A DNA stretch of 64,000 nt from assembly GCF_003816055.1 (NCBI RefSeq), contig NZ_CP033906.1:186001-250000 (forward strand), in the 5' to 3' direction. Source of the stretch: Bacillus sp. FJAT-42376 (GTDB lineage Bacteria > Bacillota > Bacilli > Bacillales > Bacillaceae). The notes beneath the pieces are model-generated. The model was not told the origin of the DNA. It worked only from the letters and a program-made list of their open reading frames with translations, and ran no database searches. Below, piece after piece: positions 8,727 through 18,255 of this stretch. Position numbers and translations under genes: made by a program. Numbering within the stretch: the stretch's first letter is position 1; every line of letters starts with the position of its first letter.

Positions 8727-8791
8727 TTTACAAACAATATACAACACCTTAACCGGTTCGTAATAAAGAATTCACATTCTCCTTCTATCAT
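8727..8791 (+). promoter_or_regulatory. Pho box (PhoP-binding repeats) and -10 of the alkaline phosphatase gene
   Basis: Five hexamers lie exactly 11 bases apart: TTTACA (8727), TATACA (8738), TTAACC (8749), GTAATA (8760) and TTCACA (8771). Four resemble the Bacillus PhoP half-site TT(A/T/C)ACA. Nine bases after the last hexamer is a candidate -10 (TATCAT, 8786-8791). The match to a known Pho regulon gene downstream makes phosphate-starvation control very likely. Confidence 0.85.
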
Positions 8792-8828
8792 TAAATTAGC
8801 CAAATCAATTTATATAGGAGGAATCAAC

Positions 8829-10235
8829 GTGAAATTTTCTGCGCTTATAAAATCTAAATTCATTCCGGTCGCAGCCATCTCTGCACTGGTTCTTGGTACA
8901 CTAATTGGGGCATCAGCCATTCCTGAAGGTGCACATGCGGAAAAGACCCCTTCCAAAGAAGAACTGGCAAAAAAGATTAAAGAAAAGAATCCGAAGATCA
9001 AAAATGTTATTTTCCTGATCGGTGACGGAATGGGTGTTCCTTACACAACCGCCCACCGCTATATGAAGGATAATCCCCGTACAAAGGAAATTGAATCAAC
9101 CGAGTTTGATAAACACCTTGTCGGCATGCAAACGACTTATCCGGATGACCCTGCTCAGAACATTACAGATTCTGCTTCCGCTGCCACTGCCATGTCAGGC
9201 GGAGTGAAGACATATAATAACGCAATTGCCGTAGACAATGACCTTACAGAAGTAAAAACCGTACTTGAGCAAGCAAAATCTCAAGGCAAATCTACAGGAA
9301 TTGTAGCTACTTCTGAAATCACACACGCAACGCCCGCTTCATTCGGTGCACATGATGAATCCCGTAAGAACATGAACCAGATTGCGGATGATTATTACAA
9401 TGAGATGGTTAATGGCGGCCATAAAATTGACGTCATGCTCGGCGGGGGGAAATCGAACTTTGTCCGCAGTGACCGTGATTTAACTAAGCTTTTTACAAAG
9501 GATGGATATAGCTACGTAACGACCCGCGATGAGCTTATGAAAAACAGAAACTCCAAGGTTTTAGGTCTGTTTGCAGATGGCGGAATGGATAAAATGATTG
9601 ACCGCAAGAAGGAAACACCTTCTCTAAAAGATATGACACAGGCTGCTTTAAACAAGCTGAACAGCAACAAGAATGGATTCTTCCTTATGGTTGAAGGAAG
9701 CCAAATTGACTGGGCCGGCCACGATAACGACATAGTAGGCGCGATGAGCGAAATGGAAGATTTCGAAATGGCGTTCAAAGCAGCGGTAGATTTTGCAAAG
9801 AAAGACAAGCATACATTGGTCGTTGCTACGGCTGACCATTCCACTGGCGGATTTTCCATGGGTGCTGGCGGAGAGTACAACTTCAAAGTAGATCCGATCC
9901 TTGCTGCGAAGAAAACTCCTGACTACATGGCGGCAAGAATCATGGAAGGCATGGACACTGAAAAGGTATTAAAAGACAACATCAATCTTGATCTTACTCA
10001 AGCTGAGCTTGACAGTGTCAAAGCTGCTGCTGCTAAAAAAAATCTGACCGAAATCGATAATGCGATTGAACAAATTTTTAACAAGCGCTCTTTTACTGGG
10101 TGGACTACCTCTGGACACACTGGAGAAGAAGTTCAAGTCTTTGCTTTCGGGCCTGGTAAAGAAGACTTTTCAGGATTGATTGATAACACAGATCAAGCGA
10201 AGAAAATGTTTAGAATTTTGAAGGAAAATAAATAA
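8829..10235 (+). CDS. phoA: Secreted alkaline phosphatase
   Basis: A 468-aa alkaline phosphatase that releases phosphate from monoesters outside the membrane. An N-terminal signal peptide (KSKFIPVAAISALVLGTLIG, likely cleaved after AHA) precedes the catalytic domain. Conserved sites are IGDGMG (metal Asp), ITDSASAATAM with the phosphorylated Ser, VEGSQIDWAGHDND, ADHSTGG and SGHTGEE (metal His/Asp). It aligns by eye along its whole length with B. subtilis PhoA, although the close paralogue PhoB cannot be excluded as the true ortholog. The start is GTG with AGGAGG upstream. The Pho box at 8727-8776 indicates PhoPR control. Confidence 0.93.
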   Translation: MKFSALIKSKFIPVAAISALVLGTLIGASAIPEGAHAEKTPSKEELAKKIKEKNPKIKNVIFLIGDGMGVPYTTAHRYMKDNPRTKEIESTEFDKHLVGMQTTYPDDPAQNITDSASAATAMSGGVKTYNNAIAVDNDLTEVKTVLEQAKSQGKSTGIVATSEITHATPASFGAHDESRKNMNQIADDYYNEMVNGGHKIDVMLGGGKSNFVRSDRDLTKLFTKDGYSYVTTRDELMKNRNSKVLGLFADGGMDKMIDRKKETPSLKDMTQAALNKLNSNKNGFFLMVEGSQIDWAGHDNDIVGAMSEMEDFEMAFKAAVDFAKKDKHTLVVATADHSTGGFSMGAGGEYNFKVDPILAAKKTPDYMAARIMEGMDTEKVLKDNINLDLTQAELDSVKAAAAKKNLTEIDNAIEQIFNKRSFTGWTTSGHTGEEVQVFAFGPGKEDFSGLIDNTDQAKKMFRILKENK

Positions 10236-10240
10236 GCATT

Positions 10241-10282
10241 AAAAAAGGGCTAAACAGGCAGCATGCTGTTTAGCCCTTTTTT
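10241..10282. terminator. Bidirectional terminator
   Basis: An 11-bp stem (GGGCTAAACAG at 10247-10257 with its complement) has six A before it and six T after it, so it can end both phoA and the converging transporter gene. Confidence 0.85.
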
Positions 10283-10401
10283 GGTTTGTGAAGATGACGG
10301 CAGCAACCGATTCTCCTTCATTATGAACCGGTTGCCTATACCCAACCCGCTTACTGCCATATACCGCATTTATAATCGCTAAGCAGTAAACCGTTCTATT
10401 C

Positions 10402-11379
10402 TTATCCAATCCCTCCCGCTTTGATCCCGTTTTGCTTTTTCCATTCTCTTTTAACAGGTCTTCTCCCAGCCCAATAGCTTGCAAGCAAAGGACCTGATAC
10501 ATTGTGCCAGAAGCTGAAAATTGCACTGGGAACGGCAGCAACCGGACTGAAATGGCTGATGGCGAGTGATGCCCCAAGTCCAGAATTTTGCATACCGACC
10601 TCGAATGTAATGGCTTTTTGAGCCTCGTAGCTGAGGCCAAGAAGCCTTGCTGCCAGGAAACCGAGACCGAAGCCCGCCAGGTTGTGCAGCACCACAACAA
10701 TCAGTACGACCCAGCCTGATTCAACAATTAAATCGCGGCTTCCGGCAATAACCGTCGATAAGATGGCCGTGATGGCCACAACGGAAACGAGCGGCATCGC
10801 TTTCGCCGTTCCCTCAGCCTGCTTTTTAAAGAAGAACTGAACGAGTACGCCAAGGATAACCGGAATCAGGATGACGAGCATGACATCTGCGAACATTTTG
10901 CCGGCATCGACCTTGATCCATGAGCTTGCGAGTAGATAGATGATGGCCGGTGTCAAGATTGGTGCCAGCAGGGTTGAAACAGAGGCCACCGCCACAGCTA
11001 AGGCCGTGTCTCCCTTCGCCAAAAAGGTCATGACGTTTGAAGCGCTTCCGCTCGGACAGCAGCCTACTAAAATGACTCCCACGGCAAGCTCAGGAGGCAG
11101 TTTAAAAAGCAAAACGAGCACATACGCAAGCCCCGGCATGATGACATAGTGGGCAGCTACCCCCGCCAATACACTTTTCGGCTTTCTGCCTACTTCCTTG
11201 AAATCCTTCATTGATAAAGTCATTCCCATTCCAAACATGACCACTCCAAGCAAGATCGATACATAGGGCTTAATCCATAAAAATCCCTGCGGAGCTGAAA
11301 AACTGATAACGCCGAATAAGAGAATCCAAATAATGAATGTCTTCCCTGCAAATTCGCTGATTTTGTTTAGCACATTCAT
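10402..11379 (-). CDS. Bile acid:sodium symporter (BASS) family transporter
   Basis: A 325-aa membrane protein with about ten hydrophobic helices, of the BASS family (sodium-coupled organic anion uptake; bacterial members include pantothenate/ketopantoate-type PanS and B. subtilis YocS). Typical family segments are seen: GVVMFGMGMTLSMKDF, GVILVGCCPSGSASNVMTFLAKGD with the discontinuous-helix motif, and FEVGMQNSGLGASLAI. Substrate is not predictable. The frame is open to 11469, but the ATG at 11379 carries GGGAGAGG upstream and begins right before the first helix. It is transcribed alone and ends at a shared terminator. Confidence 0.85.
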   Translation of the reverse strand: MNVLNKISEFAGKTFIIWILLFGVISFSAPQGFLWIKPYVSILLGVVMFGMGMTLSMKDFKEVGRKPKSVLAGVAAHYVIMPGLAYVLVLLFKLPPELAVGVILVGCCPSGSASNVMTFLAKGDTALAVAVASVSTLLAPILTPAIIYLLASSWIKVDAGKMFADVMLVILIPVILGVLVQFFFKKQAEGTAKAMPLVSVVAITAILSTVIAGSRDLIVESGWVVLIVVVLHNLAGFGLGFLAARLLGLSYEAQKAITFEVGMQNSGLGASLAISHFSPVAAVPSAIFSFWHNVSGPLLASYWAGRRPVKREWKKQNGIKAGGIG

Positions 11380-11537
11380 TTGATCCTCTCCCTTGTCAGA
11401 TAATGTTCCGATTATACCGCTGTAAAAACAAAGTTTCAATAGATTCTGATAATTATGAGTATTCCGCATCGTTCTAGGAATCTCTCTGTAAATGGTGGTA
11501 AAATAAGGAGAGGACCATCAGAGGAGGAATTGGAATA

Positions 11538-12770
11538 ATGAAACAGGAATTAATCGATCGTTTTGTCTCTTACGTAAAGGTTGAGACGCAGTCAAATGAG
11601 GGTAGCGAAACGTGCCCATCTACTCCGGGACAGCTTGTGCTCGCCCGCATGCTGACTGAGGAACTAAAAAAAATCGGCTTGGAAGATGCCGCAATGGATG
11701 AGAATGGTTATGTAATGGCGACTCTGCCTGCTAACACGGACAAAGAGGTCCCTGTCATCGGATTCCTTGCGCATGTTGACACAGCCACTGATTTTACCGG
11801 AGCAGGTGTGAAACCCCAAATCCGCGAAAACTATGACGGAAAAGACATTCTATTAAATAAAGAGCTGAACATCGTCATGTCTCCAGCTGATTTCCCGAAT
11901 CTTAAGAATTACATAGGCCACACATTAATTACGACAGACGGCACTACGCTTTTAGGTGCTGACAATAAAGCCGGGGTTGCAGAAATCATGACAGCAATGG
12001 ATTACTTAATGAAGCACCCTGAAATCAAGCATGGCAAAATCCGTGTTGCCTTCACTCCGGATGAAGAAATCGGACGCGGACCGCACCGCTTTGATGTGGA
12101 AGCCTTCGGCGCTTCTTTCGCTTATACAGTGGACGGCGGACCGCTTGGGGAATTGGAGTATGAAAGCTTCAATGCAGCAGGCGCAAAGCTTACGTTCAAA
12201 GGAAAAAACGTCCATCCCGGTACAGCGAAAAACAAAATGATTCACTCCGCCAAAATCGCAATGGAATTCAACAGCATGCTTCCTGCAGAAGAAGCGCCTG
12301 AATCAACCGAAGGATATGAAGGCTTCTTCCACCTTACGTCCATGACAGGAGATGTCGAGGAAACGAAGCTTTCCTATATTATCCGTGATCATGACAAGAA
12401 CAAGTTTGCGGACCGGAAAGTACTCATGGAACAGGCAGCTGCCAAGCTCCAGAAAAAATATGGGGAAGACCGCATCCACCTTGAAATGAACGATCAGTAT
12501 TACAACATGCGCGAGAAAATCGAACCGGTCAAAGAAATCGTCGATGTTGCCTATGATGCTATGAAGAGCCTGGAAATCGAGCCTCTCGTGTCTCCAATCC
12601 GCGGCGGAACAGACGGCTCCCAGCTTTCTTATATGGGGCTCCCGACACCAAATATCTTTACCGGCGGCGAGAATTTCCACGGCCGGTATGAATTCGCCTC
12701 CGTTGAGAACATGATTAAATCCGTTCAGGTGATTGCTAAGATCACTGAGCTGTTTGAAGAACGGGCTTAA
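11538..12770 (+). CDS. pepT: Peptidase T (tripeptide aminopeptidase)
   Basis: A 410-aa M20-family zinc aminopeptidase that removes N-terminal residues from tripeptides in the cytoplasm. Metal-site motifs are present: [11 protein letters not shown] (first His and Asp), [10 protein letters not shown] (bridging Asp), [10 protein letters not shown] (catalytic Glu pair), [12 protein letters not shown], and a final His in [12 protein letters not shown]. Length matches PepT from Bacillus and E. coli. GAGGAGG precedes the ATG and a strong terminator follows, so it forms a single-gene unit. Assignment is secure. Confidence 0.95.
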   Translation: MKQELIDRFVSYVKVETQSNEGSETCPSTPGQLVLARMLTEELKKIGLEDAAMDENGYVMATLPANTDKEVPVIGFLAHVDTATDFTGAGVKPQIRENYDGKDILLNKELNIVMSPADFPNLKNYIGHTLITTDGTTLLGADNKAGVAEIMTAMDYLMKHPEIKHGKIRVAFTPDEEIGRGPHRFDVEAFGASFAYTVDGGPLGELEYESFNAAGAKLTFKGKNVHPGTAKNKMIHSAKIAMEFNSMLPAEEAPESTEGYEGFFHLTSMTGDVEETKLSYIIRDHDKNKFADRKVLMEQAAAKLQKKYGEDRIHLEMNDQYYNMREKIEPVKEIVDVAYDAMKSLEIEPLVSPIRGGTDGSQLSYMGLPTPNIFTGGENFHGRYEFASVENMIKSVQVIAKITELFEERA

Positions 12771-12776
12771 TGAAGA

Positions 12777-12809
12777 GACCAATCCACTTTTTTGGATTGG
12801 TCTTTTTTT
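12777..12809 (+). terminator. Terminator after pepT
   Basis: A 10-bp perfect stem (GACCAATCCA at 12777-12786, complement at 12793-12802) is followed by seven T. Confidence 0.9.
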
Positions 12810-12950
12810 GGGCTGAAAGATATTCAGCAATTTTAATAAGAGAACACTTATCTCCATTCTTTATGTATCTTTTTTCACCTTAATAGTAAAACAGAGCCAT
12901 TATTTATTCTTTAGACCCTTCTCTAAACTAATTAAAGGTTGTGTAAAAAG

Positions 12951-13261
12951 ATGAAAGTCTTAATGAAAAATCAAGGCGGAGTAACAAAAGAAGCTAAATC
13001 GGTTTTAGCTGGACTACTTTTTTCTTTGGATTTTTTCCAGCATTGTTCCGCGGGGATCTGAAGTGGGCAATTATTATGTTCGTCGCTGAAGCTGCAATTG
13101 GCTCCTTTACTTTTGGGATCGGAGCATGGGTAACCGGGATTGTCTTTTCATTTATTTACAATAAAATTTATATTAAAGAATTGATCGAAAAGGGATATCA
13201 TCCTGCAAACGAAGAATCAAGAGCTGCACTTGTCCAGAACCAAATTATTTCAGCAGCTTAA
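12951..13261 (+). pseudogene. Small membrane protein gene with a one-base frameshift
   Basis: The frame opened by the ATG at 12951 reads MKVLMKNQGGVTKEAK and would soon stop. From 13001 a different frame reads GFSWTTFFFGFFPALFRGD and runs on to YHPANEES and a stop at 13261. The two halves together match the usual architecture of a small Bacillota membrane protein (short polar start, SWTxFFFGFFPALFRGD signature, two hydrophobic segments, then YNKIYIKELIEKGY). One base is missing at about 12999-13000; restoring it would give a protein of about 103 aa. Either the gene is truly inactivated or the base is an assembly error; the intact coding quality on both sides suggests a recent event or error. 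A TTG-started 72-codon remnant begins at 13043. Confidence 0.75.
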
Positions 13262-13265
13262 ATTA

Positions 13266-13309
13266 GTAAAAAAGAACAAATGACGTGCTTGTCATTTGTT
13301 CTTTTTTTT
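13266..13309. terminator. Bidirectional terminator
   Basis: An 11-bp stem (GAACAAATGAC at 13274-13284, complement at 13291-13301) has six A on one side and eight T on the other, between converging genes. Confidence 0.9.
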
Positions 13310-14022
13310 CAGCAAATACACGTCTTCTTCTTTTTCCCTATCGAATCCCGCTGTTCCATTTTTTCAATATACGCTTCTGCAAGCGGAACCTTGCATGCTG
13401 TGTCTCCGACATTCACATGCACCTTTCCTATCGCAGCCGCTACCCGTTTCGCTTCTTCATGAAGCGGCAGGCAGTAGCCGCCAACCGCAATAACAAAACC
13501 GTTCATGACATAACGGACGCGGTTCCGTTCCTCATGGATTCCAGTTTCCACTTGATAAAGCAGCTCTTTTACCTCTTCATGATCAATGGATTCATCGGGA
13601 GCAATCGAGAGAAAATTGGAATAAGTGCTCCATCCTGCACATGCCACCATTTCCTTTTCTGACTCCATCCATTCACGGGCAAGCTCAAGTGCATATGGAG
13701 ATTCCGCTGCCACCTGCGCTACCGTGTACTCACTCAGCATATACCAGTACGCTCCCTGCGCCCATTTATGCAGCTGTTCCTTCGTCATAAGCTTTGGATT
13801 GACAGATAGGCCAGCTAAATACATCGCATCGCTGTTTCCAGAATCATATAGCTGAAGAGCGAGCTCCTGATCCTTTTTCACGGTTTTTACTAAATGCTTT
13901 TTCATATCACCTACTTTTACTCCATACAGCGGCTCCTTTGCTCCGTGGTTTAAAAACGTCCTTTTTGTCTGCTCGGATCCGAGCTCTTCCAGCTTTTCCA
14001 TCACTTCCTGATACGCTGTCAT
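13309..14022 (-). CDS. DNA alkylation repair protein
   Basis: A 237-aa all-helical protein of the AlkC/AlkD-like DNA alkylation repair family, built from HEAT-type repeats that hold DNA and allow excision of alkylated bases. Family features include FLNHGAKEPLYGVKVGDMKKHLVK near residues 23-46, LYDSGNSDAMYLAGLSV and ACAGWSTYSNFLS. The frame continues upstream across the next gene, but GGAAGGTGATG precedes the ATG at 14022, which matches the normal family start. It lies 49 bases after an alpha/beta hydrolase gene on the same strand and may be co-transcribed with it. Activity on a specific lesion is not predictable. Confidence 0.85.
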   Translation of the reverse strand: MTAYQEVMEKLEELGSEQTKRTFLNHGAKEPLYGVKVGDMKKHLVKTVKKDQELALQLYDSGNSDAMYLAGLSVNPKLMTKEQLHKWAQGAYWYMLSEYTVAQVAAESPYALELAREWMESEKEMVACAGWSTYSNFLSIAPDESIDHEEVKELLYQVETGIHEERNRVRYVMNGFVIAVGGYCLPLHEEAKRVAAAIGKVHVNVGDTACKVPLAEAYIEKMEQRDSIGKKKKTCIC

Positions 14023-14071
14023 TTCATCACCTTCCGTATGATTTCTTGCTCTTTCCATTCTGCGTTCTGTA

Positions 14072-14806
14072 TTAATTCTCCTGCAGAAATTCAGCATACA
14101 TCCTTCTGAAGGCAAAAGGCCTAAACATATTGGCCGCATGTCCTGTATGGGGGATTTCTTTATAGATGGCATGCGGTATGACCTCGTTTAAATCTGTAAT
14201 ACTGGATTTAAACAGGTTATCGTGGTCTCCCATTGTCCATAATACAGGAACTTCGACCTGTTTCAGGTCTGCTTTTAAATCGTAGCTGAGCCTATGGTCA
14301 ATGGCATGTTTCAGCACATCCTCGTGCAGTTCCAGACCATATTTATAATAAAGCTTAGTTGAGATGAGAGCATAAGGGTCCACGACTCCGCTTTTCGGAA
14401 ATAAATCTTTGGAGTAGCGCCTGAGCCAATCCGGATAATCATGGTACTGATGGTCATGAAAATGCTTGAGGACATAGGTGAGGGGAGAGTCTGAGTTGTA
14501 ATGGCCGCCGATATAGCAAAGGCTTGCCACCTTTTCCTTATGCTTCCTTGCAAAGATGGTGCTCGGATAGCACCCATAGCTGATCGAACAGAGATGTGCT
14601 GTTTCAATCCCTTCCCGTTCATAGAGCTCTTCCAGCTGGGCAACAAGCCCCTCCAGAGAGAAGTCCGTTTTTTTGCCCCGGTCCTCACCGTGGCCGAGGA
14701 GGTCGTATGTATACGTATTGTACGTGTGGCTGAAAAAATCGATTTGTTTTTTAAACGCCCTTTTGGAACCCGTCAAACCGTGAATAAAAACAATGTTTTC
14801 CTTCAT
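14072..14806 (-). CDS. Alpha/beta hydrolase
   Basis: A 244-aa alpha/beta hydrolase of unknown substrate. FIHGLTGSKRAF near the N-terminus forms the oxyanion region; the nucleophile elbow is present as CSISYGCYPS (G-less variant with Ser in SISYG); the acid is likely Asp in TMGDHDNLF and the histidine is in PHTGHAANMF near the C-terminus. There is no signal peptide. GCTGGAGGG lies just ahead of the ATG. The gene is followed closely by the DNA alkylation repair gene. The elbow deviates from the common GxSxG by having SxSxG, which is worth noting but is seen in some family members. Confidence 0.8.
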   Translation of the reverse strand: MKENIVFIHGLTGSKRAFKKQIDFFSHTYNTYTYDLLGHGEDRGKKTDFSLEGLVAQLEELYEREGIETAHLCSISYGCYPSTIFARKHKEKVASLCYIGGHYNSDSPLTYVLKHFHDHQYHDYPDWLRRYSKDLFPKSGVVDPYALISTKLYYKYGLELHEDVLKHAIDHRLSYDLKADLKQVEVPVLWTMGDHDNLFKSSITDLNEVIPHAIYKEIPHTGHAANMFRPFAFRRMYAEFLQEN

Positions 14807-14847
14807 AGGCCCTCCAGCTGAAGATAGATGATAGATTCAGAATAGCA

Positions 14848-14878
14848 TAAAAAACCTCATCTTCGGGATGAGGTTTTA
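14848..14878 (-). terminator. Terminator of the lipoprotein gene
   Basis: A stem (AAAACCTCATC at 14851-14861 with GATGAGGTTTT at 14867-14877) overlaps the stop codon of the minus-strand gene, and the AT-rich outer part of the stem supplies the T run. Confidence 0.75.
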
Positions 14879-15358
14879 GTCCTTAGGTTCTTCCACTTTA
14901 AGATCATTATCTACAGCGTACGCTTCTAAATCTTTACGAAATGATTCCATTTTACTGTAATTTTCATTAATTAGGCTGCTGGCATTGTCGAACATTTCTT
15001 TGTTCTGCTGATCAATGGCGTCTGCCGCCATTGTATATCCCTCAATTTGCTGATTGACCGCATCGGTGTAGCGTTTATGCAGTTTCTGGAGCTCTTCATC
15101 GGTAATGTCGATTTCCTCTGCCTGTTCCGAAATTTTCGTGTAAGCCGGAATCACACTGTTCTTAATAACCTCTGCCATTTTCTGCTCATCATTTGTATTC
15201 GCGGCTTCTTCGTACTTCTTCATAGCGCTCGCTTCCATTTTTCCAAGCCTGGGAAGCTCCTCGTTGGCATAGGCCATAAGCTCGTCTTGAAGCGGGCTTG
15301 AGCATGCTGCCAGAAAAATCAGGGTAAAAAGCGATAAAACACCAGCTATTTTTTTCAT
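14876..15358 (-). CDS. Predicted lipoprotein, helical
   Basis: A 160-aa lipoprotein. The N-terminus MKKIAGVLSLFTLIFLAACS has a type II signal with lipobox LAAC, so the mature protein begins at Cys19 and is anchored to the outer face of the membrane. The rest is charged and helical, rich in E, K, Q and A, without cysteines. No characterised relative is recognised. GGGGA lies upstream of the ATG. It stands alone between the hydrolase and helicase genes, each with its own terminator. Confidence 0.75.
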   Translation of the reverse strand: MKKIAGVLSLFTLIFLAACSSPLQDELMAYANEELPRLGKMEASAMKKYEEAANTNDEQKMAEVIKNSVIPAYTKISEQAEEIDITDEELQKLHKRYTDAVNQQIEGYTMAADAIDQQNKEMFDNASSLINENYSKMESFRKDLEAYAVDNDLKVEEPKD

Positions 15359-15501
15359 TCATTCGTCCCCTTATCATCACTTTTTTTGTTCCCTGGTTCT
15401 TTTCCCCCTGAACCTAATACCCAAAACTTAAATTTACATAAATGGTAAAAATTAATGATCCTGCTGTTACTCGCGCAAGACTTTTTTAACGTGGACGGAT
15501 C

Positions 15502-15530
15502 AAAAAGAGACTCACCCCAAGGCAAGTCTC
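15502..15530 (-). terminator. Terminator of dbpA
   Basis: GAGACT at 15507-15512 pairs with AGTCTC at 15525-15530, with an inner CC/GG pair; five T follow on the minus strand. Confidence 0.7.
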
Positions 15531-15539
15531 GACTCCTGT

Positions 15540-16985
15540 TTATTTATTTGCAATGTGGACTTTAAGCTGTTTTCCTTTAATCGTCGTATGCTTCATCGCC
15601 TTCAGGACGAGCGGACCTTTTCCGTTTAAAATTTCCACGTAAGAAACATTCTCCTGAATGGTGATAATGCCAATGTCAGCTGCTGTTACGCCTTCAAGCT
15701 TGGCAATCGTTCCAACGAAGTCGACGGCACGGATTTTCTTTTTCTTCCCGCCGTTAAAGTAGAGCTTCATGATGCCCTTGTTCAGTGCCTCGCTCTTATC
15801 TTTTTTCAGCTCCGGCTCTTCTTCCATTTTCTCGTCAAATGCACGCTGTGCTTCTTTGACCTGCTCTCTTTCAGGGGGATCAAGCTGCTGGATCTCAAAC
15901 CCGATGTATTCCTGTATGTCTGCAAGGAACCGGTCTTCGAACGGAGTGGCAAATGTTATCGCTTTTCCGGAACGCCCGGCACGGCCTGTACGGCCTGCCC
16001 GGTGTACGTAACTCTCCTTTTCAAGCGGCAAATCATAGTTGATGACGTGGGTGATGTTTTCAATATCAATTCCCCGTGCTGCTACATCCGTCGCAACGAG
16101 ATAGCGGAATTCGCCTCTTTTAAACTCGTTCATTACCGCAAATCGGTCTTCCTGAACCATTCCGCCATGGATTTTATCCACGGTGTATCCAAGTCTGTCG
16201 AGGAGTTCGAAAAGCTCATCCACCTGATCCTTTGTCCGGCAGAAGATCATACAGCTGTCCGGATTTTCCGTTACCGTTACGTCTCTTAGCAGACGGAATT
16301 TTTGGTCTTCGTTCACGATATAGAGAGAGTGCTCAATTTGGCTTGCTGCCTGTTCAGGCGACGCAATTTCGATATCGAGCGGATTTTTCATATAGCGGTG
16401 GCACAGACTTTCTACATCCTTCGGAAGAGTGGCGGAAAAGAGCATCGTTGTTCGGTTTTCCGGCAATTCCTGAATGATGGCTTCGACCTGTTCAATGAAG
16501 CCCATGTTCAGCATTTCATCAGCTTCATCAATGACAAAATACTTGAGCTGATCGAGCTGAAGCGTGCCTTTTTGAATGTGGTCGAGTACCCTGCCCGGCG
16601 TGCCTACGACCATATGGCTTTTTTGCTTCAGCTCGGATTTTTGGCGGTCAAAAGGCGATTTGCCGTACACCGCTGTTGCTTTAATCCGTTTAAAGCGGCC
16701 GATGTTGGTGATGTCTTCCTTAACCTGGGCCGCAAGCTCCCGTGTCGGAGTCAGTATAAGCGCCTGTGGTTTATTTTCTTCCCAATCCACTAATTCACAA
16801 AGCGGAATGGCAAAGGCTGCTGTTTTCCCGCTGCCTGTCCGGGATTTAACAGCTATATCTTTCCCTTCAAGCGCCGGCGGAATGACGCCCGCCTGAACGC
16901 TTGTCGGCGTTTTATATCCAAGGCTGTCCAGTGCCCGTAAAATATCCTCGTTTAATGCAAAATCTTTGAAGCTGTTTGTACTCAA
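15540..16985 (-). CDS. dbpA: DEAD-box RNA helicase DbpA (YxiN type)
   Basis: A 481-aa ATP-dependent RNA helicase acting in 50S ribosome assembly through a 23S rRNA hairpin. Motifs run in order: Q-motif near residues 5-30, SRTGSGKTA (Walker A), PTRELA, TPGR, DEAD, SAT, then in domain 2 [17 protein letters not shown] and [10 protein letters not shown]. The C-terminal about 75 residues ([26 protein letters not shown] and on) form the DbpA RNA-binding domain that recognises the rRNA hairpin; this region is nearly identical by eye to B. subtilis YxiN. The start is TTG at 16985 with AAGGGG upstream. It is a single-gene unit. Confidence 0.95.
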   Translation of the reverse strand: MSTNSFKDFALNEDILRALDSLGYKTPTSVQAGVIPPALEGKDIAVKSRTGSGKTAAFAIPLCELVDWEENKPQALILTPTRELAAQVKEDITNIGRFKRIKATAVYGKSPFDRQKSELKQKSHMVVGTPGRVLDHIQKGTLQLDQLKYFVIDEADEMLNMGFIEQVEAIIQELPENRTTMLFSATLPKDVESLCHRYMKNPLDIEIASPEQAASQIEHSLYIVNEDQKFRLLRDVTVTENPDSCMIFCRTKDQVDELFELLDRLGYTVDKIHGGMVQEDRFAVMNEFKRGEFRYLVATDVAARGIDIENITHVINYDLPLEKESYVHRAGRTGRAGRSGKAITFATPFEDRFLADIQEYIGFEIQQLDPPEREQVKEAQRAFDEKMEEEPELKKDKSEALNKGIMKLYFNGGKKKKIRAVDFVGTIAKLEGVTAADIGIITIQENVSYVEILNGKGPLVLKAMKHTTIKGKQLKVHIANK

Positions 16986-17120
16986 AAGTGTAAGCCCCTT
17001 TTCGTTATTTGTCCTTTGTCTATTATACGGTGCAGCGGTCTAATTTAACAGCTTCGCTAAATTGACGGAACGGCTCGTGTTTTTTATACTGAATGAATTG
17101 AAAGCGGGGGGCTAAAAGAA

Positions 17121-18176
17121 ATGGATTTTACGATGAGGTTTTTATCCTTTTATGTGATACAGGCAGAGGATCAGGATTCAAAACGGTTTAAGCACTATCA
17201 AACTCTCGATCAGGAGGAGTTTGAAGCGAGTGCCTTGAAGGATTTTCTCGATGGCGAGCTGAAAAGAATCGTCAAGAGGAAGGCAGAAAAGCATCCGCCA
17301 TCCGAACAGGTACCGACGAAAATCGGCTATTTCGCCGTGGAGCCGGGCTATGATCTCGATTCCAATCCGAACTACAACATGCTGCACCGGATTCGTTTTG
17401 CTGAGACAAAAGAGGCTTTCGATGAGGGCAGCGAGCAGCTTGTTCGCACCTATTTGGATACAAGTGCCGTCCGAGGGGGAGCATTTTTAGTCGCATCAGC
17501 CGTGCCAAGAAAATATTTTGATGACTCCTTTGTTTTCATTATGAAATGCGATTTCGAACCGAAAGTCGCTTCCATTGCAGATGAGAAAGCCTTAATTCAA
17601 AAGGTCGAGATGGCCATCACAACGAAAAACATGAAGTCCATTCAGTATCCATACATGCCCGAAGAAGGAATGACAGAGGAATCCGAGCTGAAAATCCATC
17701 AGGCATCGCATGCCCGGTACTTTGAAGACTTTTTGAAATATGTCGAGTACGGCGAATCGATGCCGGAAATTATGAAGACCCAAGTCATGACGATGGTACA
17801 GGAGCACGTGCTTGAAACATACGAAGAAAACAGCCAGGAACGGCAGCAGTTTGAGCACGATATGGAAATTTGGGAAGCAAGTGAGAAGCGGGAAATTCAG
17901 GAGCGGCTCGACACGCATCAGGTCATCGAAGCTGCCGCGCAAATTGTCGAGCATACACCGGAAGCCCAGCTGAAGATGAAGCTTGGGGAAACCGAAGTGA
18001 AAGGACTGCTCGCTGAATTTGGCGATTCCATTCATCTGGCGAAAATTAATGACCGCTATGTTCTGCTTGTTGAAGCAGAAACGATTTCGTTTGAGAAGGG
18101 ATTTTCTCCGATCGAGTTTCATAAGCCTGAGGGGCTTCATGAGGTGATTGAGCGGATTGCGGGGAAGGTAAGATAA
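17121..18176 (+). CDS. Conserved Bacillus protein, DUF3900-like
   Basis: A 351-aa soluble protein that I believe belongs to DUF3900, based on recall of the family's length and N-terminus (MDFTMRFLSFYVIQAEDQDSKRF). The layout (an N-terminal domain, a central acidic helical part with EENSQERQQFEHDMEIWEASEKREIQER, and a C-terminal small domain) also recalls nucleoid-associated NdpA/YejK proteins, but the similarity is weak. No signal peptide or membrane segment is seen. A GGGGGG-containing ribosome site precedes the ATG. The gene converges on the RQC-minor-like gene, with a terminator between. Function is unknown. Confidence 0.7.
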   Translation: MDFTMRFLSFYVIQAEDQDSKRFKHYQTLDQEEFEASALKDFLDGELKRIVKRKAEKHPPSEQVPTKIGYFAVEPGYDLDSNPNYNMLHRIRFAETKEAFDEGSEQLVRTYLDTSAVRGGAFLVASAVPRKYFDDSFVFIMKCDFEPKVASIADEKALIQKVEMAITTKNMKSIQYPYMPEEGMTEESELKIHQASHARYFEDFLKYVEYGESMPEIMKTQVMTMVQEHVLETYEENSQERQQFEHDMEIWEASEKREIQERLDTHQVIEAAAQIVEHTPEAQLKMKLGETEVKGLLAEFGDSIHLAKINDRYVLLVEAETISFEKGFSPIEFHKPEGLHEVIERIAGKVR

Positions 18177-18202
18177 AAAAATATTCATGAACAAAATACA
18201 CG

Positions 18203-18235
18203 AAGAGGAATTGGGTCATCCAATTCCTCTTTTAG
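18203..18235 (+). terminator. Terminator of the DUF3900-like gene
   Basis: A 12-bp perfect stem (AAGAGGAATTGG at 18203-18214, complement at 18220-18231) ends in a short T run. Confidence 0.85.
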
Positions 18236-18255
18236 TCCCCTTACTATCTTTCAGA

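Noticed and set aside
10239..10700. A 153-codon minus-strand frame.
   Set aside because: It overlaps the BASS transporter in another frame and its product is Cys/Trp/Arg-rich without any family; it also covers the terminator.
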